The notes: generated from the sequence alone by a model not told the origin. 64,000 bases of DNA from Reticulitermes lucifugus (GCA_026260175.1 JAKCWW010000653.1:1-64000), one strand, 5' to 3'. Numbered from the stretch's first letter, positions 48,714-58,969 are shown. Numbers and translations: made by a program.

Positions 48714-48971
48714 TTATTGAAGCAGTAAAAGCAATCCCATTACAGGCCTTGACAGGCCCTTATGGCTCCAGGAGGTCGAGGCTCCCAGGTNNNNNNNNNN
48801 NNNNNNNNNNNNNNNNNNNNNNNNNNNNNNNNNNNNNNNNCGACCCCAGGGCCATAGTGCGACCGAAACGATTATGTCAGTGACACCATCGGGAATCGAA
48901 CCCACGACGTTCCGGTTTGTCGCGCAGTGCCTCAACCAACTGCGCCACCGCGACCTCTTATTGAAGCAGTA
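48714..48971 (-). mobile_element. SINE2 with 14-bp target duplication, interrupted by assembly gap
   Basis: TTATTGAAGCAGTA is exact at 48714-48727 and 48958-48971. On the minus strand the element opens GGTCGCGGTGGCGCAGTTGG, with A-box TGGCGCAGTTGG (48947-48936) and a consensus B-box GGTTCGATTCC (48902-48892), both Pol III promoter parts. It ends CTGGAGCCATAAGGGCCTG. Fifty N replace the middle. The intact promoter boxes and exact duplication make this one of the youngest insertions in the window. Confidence 0.9.
48791..48840. other. assembly gap, 50 N
   Basis: Exactly 50 N inside SINE2. Compared with the unbroken copy at 50310-50609, about 108 bp should be here, so true distances across it are longer than shown. 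Confidence 0.95.
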
Positions 48972-49179
48972 CGTAAACAAAATATAAGGGTACGGATGGA
49001 TAAAACGTGTTTATACATAGGCCTATTTGAGCATACCTGAGATCCAACCAGTAATTTTATACGAGCTTACAAAACAATTATGAGAAGCGACTGTTAGCTT
49101 GGTAATGTCTGTCCATCCGTCCGAATGGAAAGAATAGGCTCCCACTTCATGGATTTTCGTGCAAATTTATGTTGGGAAT

Positions 49180-49409
49180 CAACAAATGCACAAACATAAA
49201 CTACTTTATAGTTTTTATTAATATCGATGAATTCCCCTACACGTGTTTCGGTCCGTAGACCATCTTCAGGGGGTAACAAGCTACTACACTTCACATCGAA
49301 ACACGTGTAGGGGAGGGCATCGATATTAATAAATACTATAAAGTAGTTTATGTTTGTGCATTTGTTGGTTACTGAATACTAAGTGAAAATGCACGGTGAA
49401 AGCAATATA
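49180..49409 (-). mobile_element. hammerhead fold-back element with 17-bp target duplication
   Basis: AAATTTATGTTGGGAAT is exact at 49163-49179 and 49410-49426 and borders a 230-bp insert. Arms 49180-49250 and 49297-49367 are 71 bp each and pair at about 67 positions, with a 46-nt spacer and a 42-bp unpaired tail (49368-49409). The left arm plus spacer contain a well-formed hammerhead on the minus strand (49233-49274). A long duplication of this kind suits target-primed retrotransposition rather than a cut-and-paste transposon, in spite of the inverted arms. A non-autonomous Penelope-like terminal element is the best fit. The arms differ little, so the fold-back formed fairly recently. Confidence 0.75.
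49233..49274 (-). ncRNA. near-canonical minimal hammerhead ribozyme
   Basis: Minus strand: CCCC (stem I), CTGAAGA (49269-49263), extra T, stem GGTC/GACC with loop TACG, GAAA, stem III formed by ACAC/GTGT within ACACGTGT, cleavage position after GTA, then GGGG closing stem I. Every conserved core base is present and all three helices pair without mismatch. This is the best candidate in the window for a self-cleaving RNA. The unpaired U before stem II is shared with all other copies here. Confidence 0.7.
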
Positions 49410-50282
49410 AAATTTATGTTGGGAATATTTACTAAAATTTGTTTTGCAAAATCAAATCTGGTAAAAATCTGACAAAATAAAACTTACTCTATGTTGAGAC
49501 CTATGTAAGTTAATGTCATTGATTTTCATAATTGAGACAGACTGTCTTCTCTGTGACGTATGATGTGAGGCCGAACACCAGCTGACGATTAGAAATAACA
49601 ACTGAGGCAGGCCTGAAGAAACAATTCTCTATCCAAACATAACAATTGAGCACGATCAATTCTCAGTTTTCTGTAAGGTTCTGAATGTGTTATATCACAT
49701 TTAAGATTGATAGCTTCATATTTTGTCCACCTTCTGTTGTTTTAAAATTAATAGAAGTGATAAAAAGAAATAGTAAACAAAACGGTACGTTTCGGGGACA
49801 GAATCGATTCCCATCTTTATGCTAAAATATGAAACCTACTCATTGGCCCCAAAGGCAAAGCTACCCTCAATCTCTGGGTAACCGACGTCATATAAACTAG
49901 TAACATATATGTTACGACTTTGACATCAGGTGTCCAGACTTTGAGAGTAGCTTCGCCTAATGGGACCAGCTAAGTAGGCCCTATTATTCAGCCTCAGGAC
50001 GGGGTCTAATGCAGTCCCTCAGACGTAGTGTGCTATGTACAGCTTATTGCTCATTATTAATTTTAAAAATCAGGAGATGGATGAAGTGCATGGAGTTAAT
50101 GATCTTAAAACACTCAATACAGATTGGGATGCAGCCTAAGCATGCTAATAGTTCAGAAGCACAGGTCAGCTTTAATTGTTTATGTTTATATGGCCCATTT
50201 AATGAAGCTGTTATTAGTTCAGACTAGAAAATGTGGCTATTAAATAAAGAGACGAAGTTCAAAATGTACGTTACTAATGAAA

Positions 50283-50630
50283 TTATTGTATCTACATATT
50301 AAAAAGGTAAATCTATCTCATTACAGGCCTGGATAGGCCCTTATGGCTTCAGGAGGTCGGGGCTCCAAGAATGTCTAGACATTCTGCACATGAAGGTGGG
50401 CAGGTTGTCAACCCTGCACACCGGCCGCCTTTACCTCCCAGGAAATATCCCTGGTACTCATTTCTGCTAGAGACTGAATGGACCCAAGGGGCCATAGTGC
50501 GGCCGGAAAGATTAAGTCGATGAAAAATCCCAATAACCTCATTGAGAATCAAACCCGCAACATTCCGGCTTGTAGCGAAGTGGCCCCCCCCCACAAACTG
50601 CACCACCGCTTATTCCATATCTATATATTA
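50283..50630 (-). mobile_element. SINE2, complete without gap
   Basis: The element is about 50310-50609. Minus strand: head starting GCGGTGGTGCAGTTTGTGGG, an eroded B-box GGTTTGATTCT (50555-50545), CACTATGGCCCC, CCTCCTGAAGCCATAAGG and CCTGTAATGAGAT at the 3' end. Flanks TTATTGTATCTACATATTA (50283-50301) and a diverged relative at 50610-50630 may be an old target duplication. A run of nine C at 50584-50592 lies in the head. More mutated than the 48.7-kb copy; it serves to estimate what that gap lost. Confidence 0.8.
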
Positions 50631-51925
50631 TTCCCTTCAAACACGTTTCCATCAGAAGCCACACACAGTTCCACACTAGCCCTCCAAACCTAGCAGCATC
50701 CGTTGAAGCCACATTGTGAGAGAGCTTTAAATAACTCTGTCATCTTTTGCTAACGCCTCAGTCAAGAAATCAACTTAATGGTTGCAGTTTCCTTGAGCTT
50801 CGTAAGAAGTTGTGTGTTCAATTGTTGCTTAGATTTTTATCAGACATGAGTGTAGCGAGTTAAAAACTTTTATATACAAGTCGTATTATTCGACACTACG
50901 TCAAGATAACGGAGCGTGGTCTGGCACGTGACTGGGGGAAAATTCGGCGGCAGCAATTACGTATCTACTTAGAGTATCAACATGCAAGGTCACAAGTGGC
51001 AGACAAGAGTTTCGTTACTTAATAGCCACTTCTCATATGTAGTGTGAGAGTAAGGTGATAGTGAACAATGACTTGAAAAATGTGCAGAAGAAAGGGGCTG
51101 TAGCCTAATTTCATATACTGTTTCGGAATTTTTCTGGATGGGCTGAGGAAAGTACCAGATCTCATTTAGGATAGTAGATAAGTTGGTTGATAAATAAAAG
51201 TTAGGAAATTTAAATGCAGATATAAAAGCGTCAAATTTTTATTACCCAGATTCTGTGCTTACGAGCTAAAGCAACCCACAAGACTACTGTTCGAGTATTC
51301 ACTTTCGCCTTTATTGAGGGGGGGGGCTACAATGACAGCCACAAACCAGCAGGCTAGTCTCCAGATTACTACTGTAGTACGTCTTTTATTACATTTTAAA
51401 ACTTTGTTTCTAACATTTTTGATCAACTCATCACTTAAAATATTTTAAGGAGCGGTTTCCCTAACCGACAATTTTCGGTAAGGTTTTTACCTTGCCAAAG
51501 CTGTGGTTTTCAATTACACAAACCCCATGTTTGGCAATTGACTGCCACACAGCCTTATCCAATATTTGAAGTGTATAAAATAAAGAAAGAGCAACGTCTA
51601 GTAGCATTTGTTTCTTGCTAAACGATATCTGATGAGAGAAGAAATATATTTTGGGAGTCATACGTCAGATTCTGCGTTACGGACAGACGCAAAACAAACC
51701 TCGTCTCTCTTAGATTTATGCGAATTACAACCCGGGGTAACGCAGTCACTTAACCTATATTAACGTTTCTACACGATGTTAAAAAGCAGTTTATCTTCCG
51801 AACATAACATGGATCCTCACCCATGAAAAAGCTTGCTTTGTTCACTGGATGGTTGAGAAACAGATTAGTTAATTGTTTATTTAATGATCTTATGTCTCCT
51901 GTAGTTGTTATTTAGAGTAGGTAAA
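50631..51925. other. unassigned DNA
   Basis: Nothing recognised apart from a 9-G run at 51318-51326. Confidence 0.5.
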
Positions 51926-52170
51926 ATCAATGTGCCTACGGTCGCTCGCTTACTGAGATTGTGAGTTCGAATCTCGCCGAGGGCACGGATGTCTGTCTCT
52001 TTAAGTGTTGTGTGTTGTCAGGTAGAGGTCTCTGCGACGGGCTGTTCCCTCGTCCAGAGGAGTCCTACCGAATGCGGTGTGTTTAAAGTGTGTGATCATG
52101 AAGCCTCGACAAATGAGGCGGCCTAGGCCCCCAAGGGGCTGTCGATGCATTGAAAAAATATCAATGTGCT
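51926..52170 (+). mobile_element. SINE1, 5'-truncated, with target duplication
   Basis: ATCAATGTGCCT (51926-51937) and ATCAATGTGCT (52160-52170) flank a SINE1 that begins within the tRNA-like head, after the A-box. The B-box region reads GAGTTCGAATCTC (51964-51976), then GTCTGTCTCTTTAAG, TCCCTCGTCCAGAGGAG, the tail GGCGGCCTAGGCCC and an A-run. Truncation with a duplication shows that this copy was made incomplete, as with LINE products, rather than eroded later. Confidence 0.88.
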
Positions 52171-52465
52171 TCCAAAAACGTGGTGTTAGCGGAAGCAGAC
52201 TTCTGTACAATTCGACTCAACTAACTCATAGATATGATATATGATATTTTAAGCTAATTTTACAGGATTATCCAGTGATGCGACGCCACATCAAGCAGAA
52301 AAGGGAACCTCAAAAAACTCGCATGAATCCACACGATATTTGTGCACTTGAAGACAGTTTCTATCGTGTAAGGAACGGAGTGCCTAGTTCGCAGAGAAAA
52401 AAAATTCATTGCCTGTTATAAAGATCAGTGGTTTAATCTTGTAACGGTAAAGATTTCCCTGTGAA

Positions 52466-52672
52466 TGTTATGAAGGCATATGAAGGGGTGGAGGTACAGT
52501 CCCACTCCTTCTTAACCTCAACACTGAAAGGTTACCAACTGAATAGAAGTTTCAGTGAAACCCAGACACATTCTGGACGTTTTGGGGAAGTTAATTACTG
52601 AATCCGACATGATTCTTGTGGTGTGCTGCCCGTAGACTTGGCTTTGTACTGACTGAGCTATCTCGGCTCCCG
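52466..52672 (-). mobile_element. SINE3-like copy with well-kept A-box
   Basis: The minus strand begins GGAGCCGAGATAGCTCAGTC, with A-box TAGCTCAGTCAG (52660-52649), then TCTACGGGCAG. It continues with CCCCAAAACGTCCAG and CTTCTATTCAGTTGG and ends CATATGCCTTCATAAC. Head and 3' module resemble the 18.6- and 47.3-kb copies. B-box not clear; no target duplication seen. Confidence 0.65.
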
Positions 52673-52686
52673 AGTTGATGTTGTTT

Positions 52687-52700
52687 GGGGGGGGGGGAGG
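52687..52700. repeat. 11-G homopolymer run
   Basis: Eleven G followed by AGGG. Similar runs of eight or nine G or C lie at 30684, 30723, 40946, 50584 and 51318. Confidence 0.85.
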
Positions 52701-53039
52701 GATACTCTTTGTTTAGAGAATCATACAAAAGAGAAATACACCATGTGATTTCGATTGACGTTCTCTATCGCCACACGTAGTGTATCATCAAACAGGATAT
52801 CCCAATTAAATAAATGCAGAGTTTCTGGTTGTTAAACCTGGTCGTAATATCAGTAACAATTCAGCTCTGAAGGGCAACGTAATATACACAGTCTCTAAAC
52901 TTGGGTTAAAGTGGAATAAAGTCAGTAAATTATAATTCAAGGATGTAGAATAATTAATAATATGAACATGTCACGCATATTTAGTTTGTTTGATATTTGA
53001 CAGAGACACAGAAACACTTGGACGTTTATAATGTTCAAT

Positions 53040-53270
53040 AAATACCGTGGTTTGAATCCCGGCAGGGGCAAGAGTTTATCTCTTCTCCAAAACGTCCATA
53101 CATTTTCTAAGACCACACAGTCTCCTGTTGAATGGGTATTACCGTCAGTTTCCTAAGGGTTAAGATGGTTGTGGTGTGAAGATGACCAATCACCTCCATC
53201 TGGTACCAAGGCTAATAATGAGTGGAGCTTTGCCTCCAATCCTCATATGCTTCTTTGTCGTGCATGGTGA
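53040..53270 (+). mobile_element. SINE3, head truncated
   Basis: Starts near the B-box GGTTTGAATCC (53049-53059), then ATCTCTTCTCCAAAACGTCC, CTCCTGTTGAATGGG, GATGACCAATCACCTCCATC, GAGTGGAGCTTTGCC and TTCTTTGTCGTGCATGG. The order of modules is as in the minus-strand copy at 47250. The open frame 53176-53406 falls mostly inside it and is not a gene. Confidence 0.7.
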
Positions 53271-54802
53271 CGAGTGCCTTTACATTAAACACCTATCTTC
53301 AGGACACGAACAGTTACAAGCACGGTTCGGACACTCGAAAACGACAGCTCAGTCCAAAGTTACGGAAAATGTTTTCCTTGGTATTGTAAGAATCGTGGAC
53401 ATCTGACTGCCCGATGAATTTCAACAGGTACTTAAGTGCAAAATGTAAGGATTTGACTCAGTGTCCATAAAATCTTCCATGACGTTTTGAATACGCACAG
53501 GAAATACAGCATTGGACCAGAATATAAATTGACAATAAATACATTGTTTCTTTCTTTCAGCTCTAATACGAACAGTTCAGATTTAATTGTGCTGCTATCC
53601 TCCTAAATTTTCATATAGACACCGCCACAATCTAAATCATTATTATGCCATGGGACGAGTTTTTCTGTTTCCTGTTGATACAAGTCCATGTCCACTGTTA
53701 TCCGCCATCGTGTCAAAACTGTTTCCTCGTCGTCATCTTCATGTTTGTGGCCGCAAGGGTTTCGGCTCAGCGCTGAAAACAATTGAGAGTCGCTCAGGGA
53801 CGAATTACAGTCACGATTAGCGTAGGCTCTTTAGTTACAAAATTATACGTCATGTAGTCTTATTTTCTTACCAAACTTCGTACGTACATAAAATTCTACG
53901 CTAAATTCTCTGCAATCCTTAGTGACCAATACACTTCCGTGGACAATCTACACCCAAATAAAAGATCTGTAATTAAATTCCTCTCTCACCTTTGTCCTCC
54001 TTTATTTTTACGCATATTTTGTGTAAGTGCATGACATGACGCAAAAAATATGGATGGAACGGGCACATATTTTTTACTTCCTGCATGTGCGATCTGCTAA
54101 AATATTGTATGAAGTTTAATGCTACTTATAGCTGGGAATAACTGCGGTGCTAAATTCACCTGAAGTATTAATTTTATACACGTATTCTTCATAAAAACCC
54201 CAAATTGAAATAACATTTCTGAAATTAGGAATTAGTTTTAAAAGTGAGCACTAAAAACATAAAGTATAAGTATCATCTACAAATCTTGTATAATTCATTT
54301 CTGTTTAGACCTCTGTGTTGAATATTTGAAGGAAAGAAAGTAATATCTGCTTGTTTGCGGCGTAACAAGCTATCGCCATTGTAAATCATGAGCATAAATT
54401 CAAAGGTGTTATCGATAAAGTTTAATGTTGTGAAAGTGTGCTGGCCTGTATATAGAGTTGAAACTATTTACATTAAGCTAGCCTTCACTAAGTTCCTTCC
54501 ACAGCTGTGGCCTTTAAAATTGTGAAATTTGTGGAGTGTTTTCTTCCAGGCTAACACGTCTTGTATGCTAATTAGTCAGAAGGTTTCTGAGGAACCTTTT
54601 TTTCCTTGTTTAAGGACAAATGAAAGCGGTATAGGCTACTTTAAGACTTTTGTACCCACCTACTTGACTACACAGTGTCAAAACCCAGGATACCACAAAT
54701 TAAATTTGCGCCAAAGTGCAAACTTCATATCTGACATAGTTAAAGAAAATTACGGAAAACAAGCATAACCAGTGTCAACTTTGACGCAAGGTTCACATAC
54801 TA
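53271..54802. other. unassigned DNA between SINEs
   Basis: No gene or repeat family recognised. Confidence 0.5.
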
Positions 54803-54945
54803 TAAAAAGGTAAATGTAATAATGTAACTTCTACCCTATAACCTGCCATGAAGGTCCGAACGGGGAGTACAGGTATAACTCTACTCTTTATTTAACGTAC
54901 GCTTACGCGGGCTTACCCCTGGAAAAGAGACCCGGTAACCATTTT
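54803..54945 (-). mobile_element. SINE3 3' fragment
   Basis: Minus strand: GTTACCGGGTCTCTTTTCC, GGGGTAAGC, ACTCCCCGTTCGGACC, CTTCATGGCAGG and a tail rich in TTTACC. It matches the 3' part of the 47250 copy and shows what the SINE3 tail looks like. Confidence 0.6.
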
Positions 54946-55076
54946 GCATATTTCATATCACATGAGAATTATTCAAACACTCAGCTTGTGTTATGACAAA
55001 GCAATATAATTCACTTTCCCATCCTCCTTAATTTGAACATCCCAATGATAAAAATGATACTAATGATATAAGTAAT

Positions 55077-55275
55077 GGGCCGATGTCGGTGGCTGCAGGG
55101 TCTAAGAAGTAAGTCTGCAGCGGCTTGCTTGGATTGCGGGTTCGAATCCCGCCGGGTGCATGGACGTCTGTCTCTTATGAGTGTTGTGCGTTGTCAGAAA
55201 GAGGTCTCTGCGACGGGCCGATCCCTCGTCCAGAGCAGTCCTACCGAGTGTGCGTGTATATGAGTGTGATCATGT
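55077..55275 (+). mobile_element. SINE1, 3' tail missing
   Basis: The head GGGCCGATGTCGGTGGCTGC leads to a perfect B-box GGTTCGAATCC (55139-55149), GTCTGTCTCTTATGAG, GATCCCTCGTCCAGAGC and TGTGATCATG. The usual tail with GGCCTAGGCCC and an A-run is absent, and no target duplication is seen. Open frames of 62 and 90 codons here are SINE artefacts. Confidence 0.85.
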
Positions 55276-55842
55276 GCAACAATAACCCTCTACACCTACA
55301 AAGATCAGGTAGAAGTCATACTAAGGAAGGAAGTAACGGTATAAATAATCTCATTATGAAATTTTTCTTCAGCCTTCTACAAGTTCCTCCTTCTTAGGCT
55401 CAAATATATTCCTCAGCACCCTGTTTCCGACAACCATTAGACAATATTCATACCTTTAAAAGACAGAACAAGTTTTAGAATACAGAAAACAACAGGCAAA
55501 ATTTTTAAAACCCATGGCGAATGTAAAACTTGACAAGAAACACCGTGTATCGGTTTCAATTAGCCCATGTGGCTGTCAGCCTCTGTTTATTGCGATTTAG
55601 AGAAGTGACATCACTGCAGTGTTTGTTGTGTGAACTGTATAGTGTACTTGATTCTTGCACGTGCTACCACTTAAACCACTTGCAGTCTCATTTATACAAG
55701 TACAATACACTCAGTTCCAATAAAGTTTAAGTCTTAAAGCTATTATTGGCCACTATGCCTTAGCACGCTATCGGCCTTATTATCTCATATAGGGGTATCT
55801 TGTTACTGCATGGACACACAAAACAGAATTGCTGTAAAGCCG

Positions 55843-55998
55843 TACCATGACTTATGCAGTTAATCGCCGGACTCTCGCTGCGGTACCCGAGTTCAATTGA
55901 AAGCCAGTCCATGTGGGATTTGTGGTAGCCAATGTGAAACTGGGACAGCTTTATCTCCGAGTACTTAGGTTTTTCCCCGTCAGTGTCACTCCACGAGT
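55843..55998 (+). mobile_element. SINE4, tRNA-like head and core module
   Basis: The head CTTATGCAGTTAATCGCCGG, then ACTCTCGCTGCGGTACCCG, then a B-box-like GAGTTCAATTG looks like a decayed tRNA. The core CATGTGGGATTTGTGG, AACTGGGACAGC, TCTCCGAGTACTTAGG and TTTTTCCCCGTCAGTG follows. The core recurs at 17281, 22962 and 37262. No target duplication seen. Confidence 0.65.
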
Positions 55999-58969
55999 GC
56001 ACCATGCTCATTCATTTATAATCGACGCTATATTATTGTTTAAATGGATAGCGTTAATTAAAAAGAATCATGCCAGAAAAAAAAACAGGATTGATGAACA
56101 GTTTGGGGTTCAGGAAAGGGAATAAACGTTAGTTGTGCAACTGAAAACAATTTTTGAGACGCAGCTATTATATTATAAAGTTGCTATGGGTCATGAGCGG
56201 TGGAGAGCATGATAAATTGCGGAAGAGGACTTAAAGGTTTTCACAAATGAAATTTGTAATTAATAACATATTTCATTGATATCCTCGTTCGAAAACACAG
56301 CTCTCTCCCTTTCTGGTTGTTTTGATATAGCTGTTACGCAAAACTGTATACAGAAGGTCACTAACATACAAATCCTAATTACTAATCCCACATACGCAAT
56401 TTTTAACCACTCAAAATAAACCAGTCTGTGAACAACAATAAAAATTACAACAAGCAAGCTATAAACCAAAATAAAATAAAATATATTAAAACAATTGCAG
56501 CTTCTCCTTTAAATAAAGAAGCTTTTTTTGTGACAATGAGAACAATTCAGTTCTCCCCTAATTGTAGGAGCAGAGAGTGCTGACTATAACGATCACAGAC
56601 TCCTGCGTTGTGACTGCCTTTAGTTTGGTAGTAATTTACAGATGCTTTGGAGCACCATATTGCCTCCATTTTCAACTTACAAGTGCCAGCCACTCACAGA
56701 AGGACAGAGCTAAACACAATCTTAAAATTTACTCTGCCATGTGTAACTTAAACTTCTTCTTGAAAATGGATACAATACAATCTTCCGAAACATTTTTAAA
56801 TTAGTACCACACTACAAGGCATCATACTCCACAGCACAGTAATTAATTACGTGACACTTAAGAGAGTTATAGCATCTTTTTTACCAAGGGGGTGGGGGTT
56901 TTTGAAAAAGTATGTGGGCCCTATTTGTGTTCTACAGTAAAAAGGCTATTTGTTTCGGCATCTTCCCTTTAATGAAACCACGTTTGCAATTACGATAAAA
57001 TCTACGTCGCCGTCACTGGAAATGTGTAGGCATAGTTATTGGCGTTCGTGGATGTGATGGATCAACATAGAGAAGGAAGTAATTGAACCTTTGGCCCTTC
57101 TGAAATTCTTCGTTCCGTGCATTTTAATTAAAGTGTTCATTTATGGAAATAACTAAATGCACTATGTCCATTCAGTGGTTTTTAAAACGAACAACACCTT
57201 GTCTCCTGTATTTCCTTTAACCCTATTTTAAATGTGGTTATTTTATTCAGACGGCACATAAACTGACCTACGAACACTGTACATTACCAACCACAGCCAA
57301 AACTAATTGTGATAAACAAGTAGTTGTTTTATTCATGGGGTGAAAAGTGTGTCCCCATACTGATGACATGTATTGGTCCAACAGAAACATTAAATTTCTA
57401 CCGCAGTGAACTCAATATACTCGTACGTAAGGTCGCCGAGACTTTGTTAGACCAAATATCATTTTACACAACCAATAAAATTTTTAGAGCTCTAAACTTA
57501 ATGCACATATGATAGTTGAGATGTTGTTTAAGCAAAAATTCGGATGTTGTTTAAGCAAAAATTCGTTTTACAGAATGAAGTAATTCCTTAGTGCAGTAAA
57601 ATGAATATACTTATGATTATCAAGCCTTTTTAGAGCAAAAACCTTTTGAAAAAGAAGATATATAAATCACATTTTAGTGCAGTGAATTCAATATACATAT
57701 GAACATCCAGAATTTATTAGCACGTAAATATTTTTAGATAATCTTCTTATTGTAACATTAATCGCTCTCAAAATATTCCAGAATAAGCTATTTTTATTGT
57801 TTCTCTGCCTTAACTATTAAAATGACGCAATAAAGGACCTTATAGTCTCACCGAACAATAATAAACAAATAGCAAGCGTGGAAGAGGCATGATTTTTAAT
57901 TTTTATTTTTTTAAACTCTTAAATTATATACATACGTGGCTGAAGTGCTGTGTTACCCGCATTTTTGTTATTGCTTTCTCATTACCTTACGTCAGTAGTT
58001 AACTCACTGTTTATAAAAGCGTATAATGAATCGGACAGTGATTTTTCAGTCTTATTCAAATTTCTTACTCCTTGGCACACTAAAAATTGTTGGGACCCCA
58101 ATCGGCCAAATCATTCAAATATAATACCACTGCTGTTCAATAATGGCGACCTTAACTAATGGAAGGTCGTGTTGTGTTGTGTTGTTTGTAACCTGCTGTG
58201 TGTGCGGGACTCATTGGCATGCGCATAATAACACGCAGTTCCTCTGAATGTCATTTTGTAACTCAAAACGACTTTGCGTTCTCGTAGTGTCCACACATCG
58301 CACGTCCTTCGCATTCATATTCAAATTCACACACCCCTCCGCCTCTTTGACACAATTATGAAGAGCTCAGTGTCGTTTCAAGGCCGTCTGCACGACTTCC
58401 TTTTTAGAAAGTGGACAAAACCTTATTTGTATGTCAGAGGGACGAAGTGACTATATATGCAACTGCAAACTAAATGTTGAAAACTATTTTGCTGTACTAT
58501 GGCAGGTAATTACGTGCTTGCATCATGCTCCACTAGTTTTATCCTGTGAATACACAGAAACTTAAAGGAGATATATTTTCAGTATTGCATGGCTCTATAA
58601 AAGTTTATTACAATTCCTTTATCCAAAATTGGTACCTGTTTTGAGTATCAATGTTCACTAATGTGTGATACGTGAAGTATCTAGATAATTTATTTAATTA
58701 TTTTTATTATAGTCTTAACTTAAAACATCTTGCTCAGATAAGTATAATATAAAAATTCACTTTCCTAACTTTGAGCCCATGAATTTTAATGAAAACGAGA
58801 GGAGTAAATGTTTGAGATCATCACACTCCCTGTTTGTGAAACTGTGTGTGTGTTTCCCGTTTAAAATTTCGAAAGGTTAGACAGCTTCACGAAATCTGGT
58901 ATGAAAATGATGTCATTGGAAAATATTCGAATGTCGTCCTTTGTAAGCAATTTCGCATAGCGGAGAAAC
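55999..58969. other. unassigned AT-rich DNA
   Basis: Apart from the duplication at 57520-57565, nothing recognised. A GTGTT-type simple stretch lies at 58167-58186. Confidence 0.5.
57520..57565. repeat. perfect 23-bp tandem duplication
   Basis: The unit GATGTTGTTTAAGCAAAAATTCG (given here by its ends GATGTTG and AAATTCG) occurs at 57520-57542 and immediately again at 57543-57565 without a difference, so the duplication is recent or a polymerase-slippage or assembly product. Confidence 0.9.

Larger units (their letters stand above)
49083..49490 (+). repeat. family X copy, split by a fold-back insertion
   Basis: The left part (49083-49179: AGCGACTGTTAGC, TGTCTGTCCATCCGTC, GGCTCCCACTTCATGGATTTT) and right part (from 49410: ATTTATGTTGGGAAT, TACTAAAATTTG, TGGTAAAAATCTGACAA) together match the continuous copies at 11743-11925 and 58970-59125. 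The 230 bp between them (49180-49409) is absent from those copies. Confidence 0.75.

Noticed and set aside
52750-52795. Minus-strand TTGATGA followed by ACACTACGTGT hairpin
   Set aside because: A GATAG string stands where GAAA is needed and stem I is missing.
57355-57390. CTGATGA followed at distance by GAAAC
   Set aside because: No pairing between the boxes and no outer stem; chance spacing.
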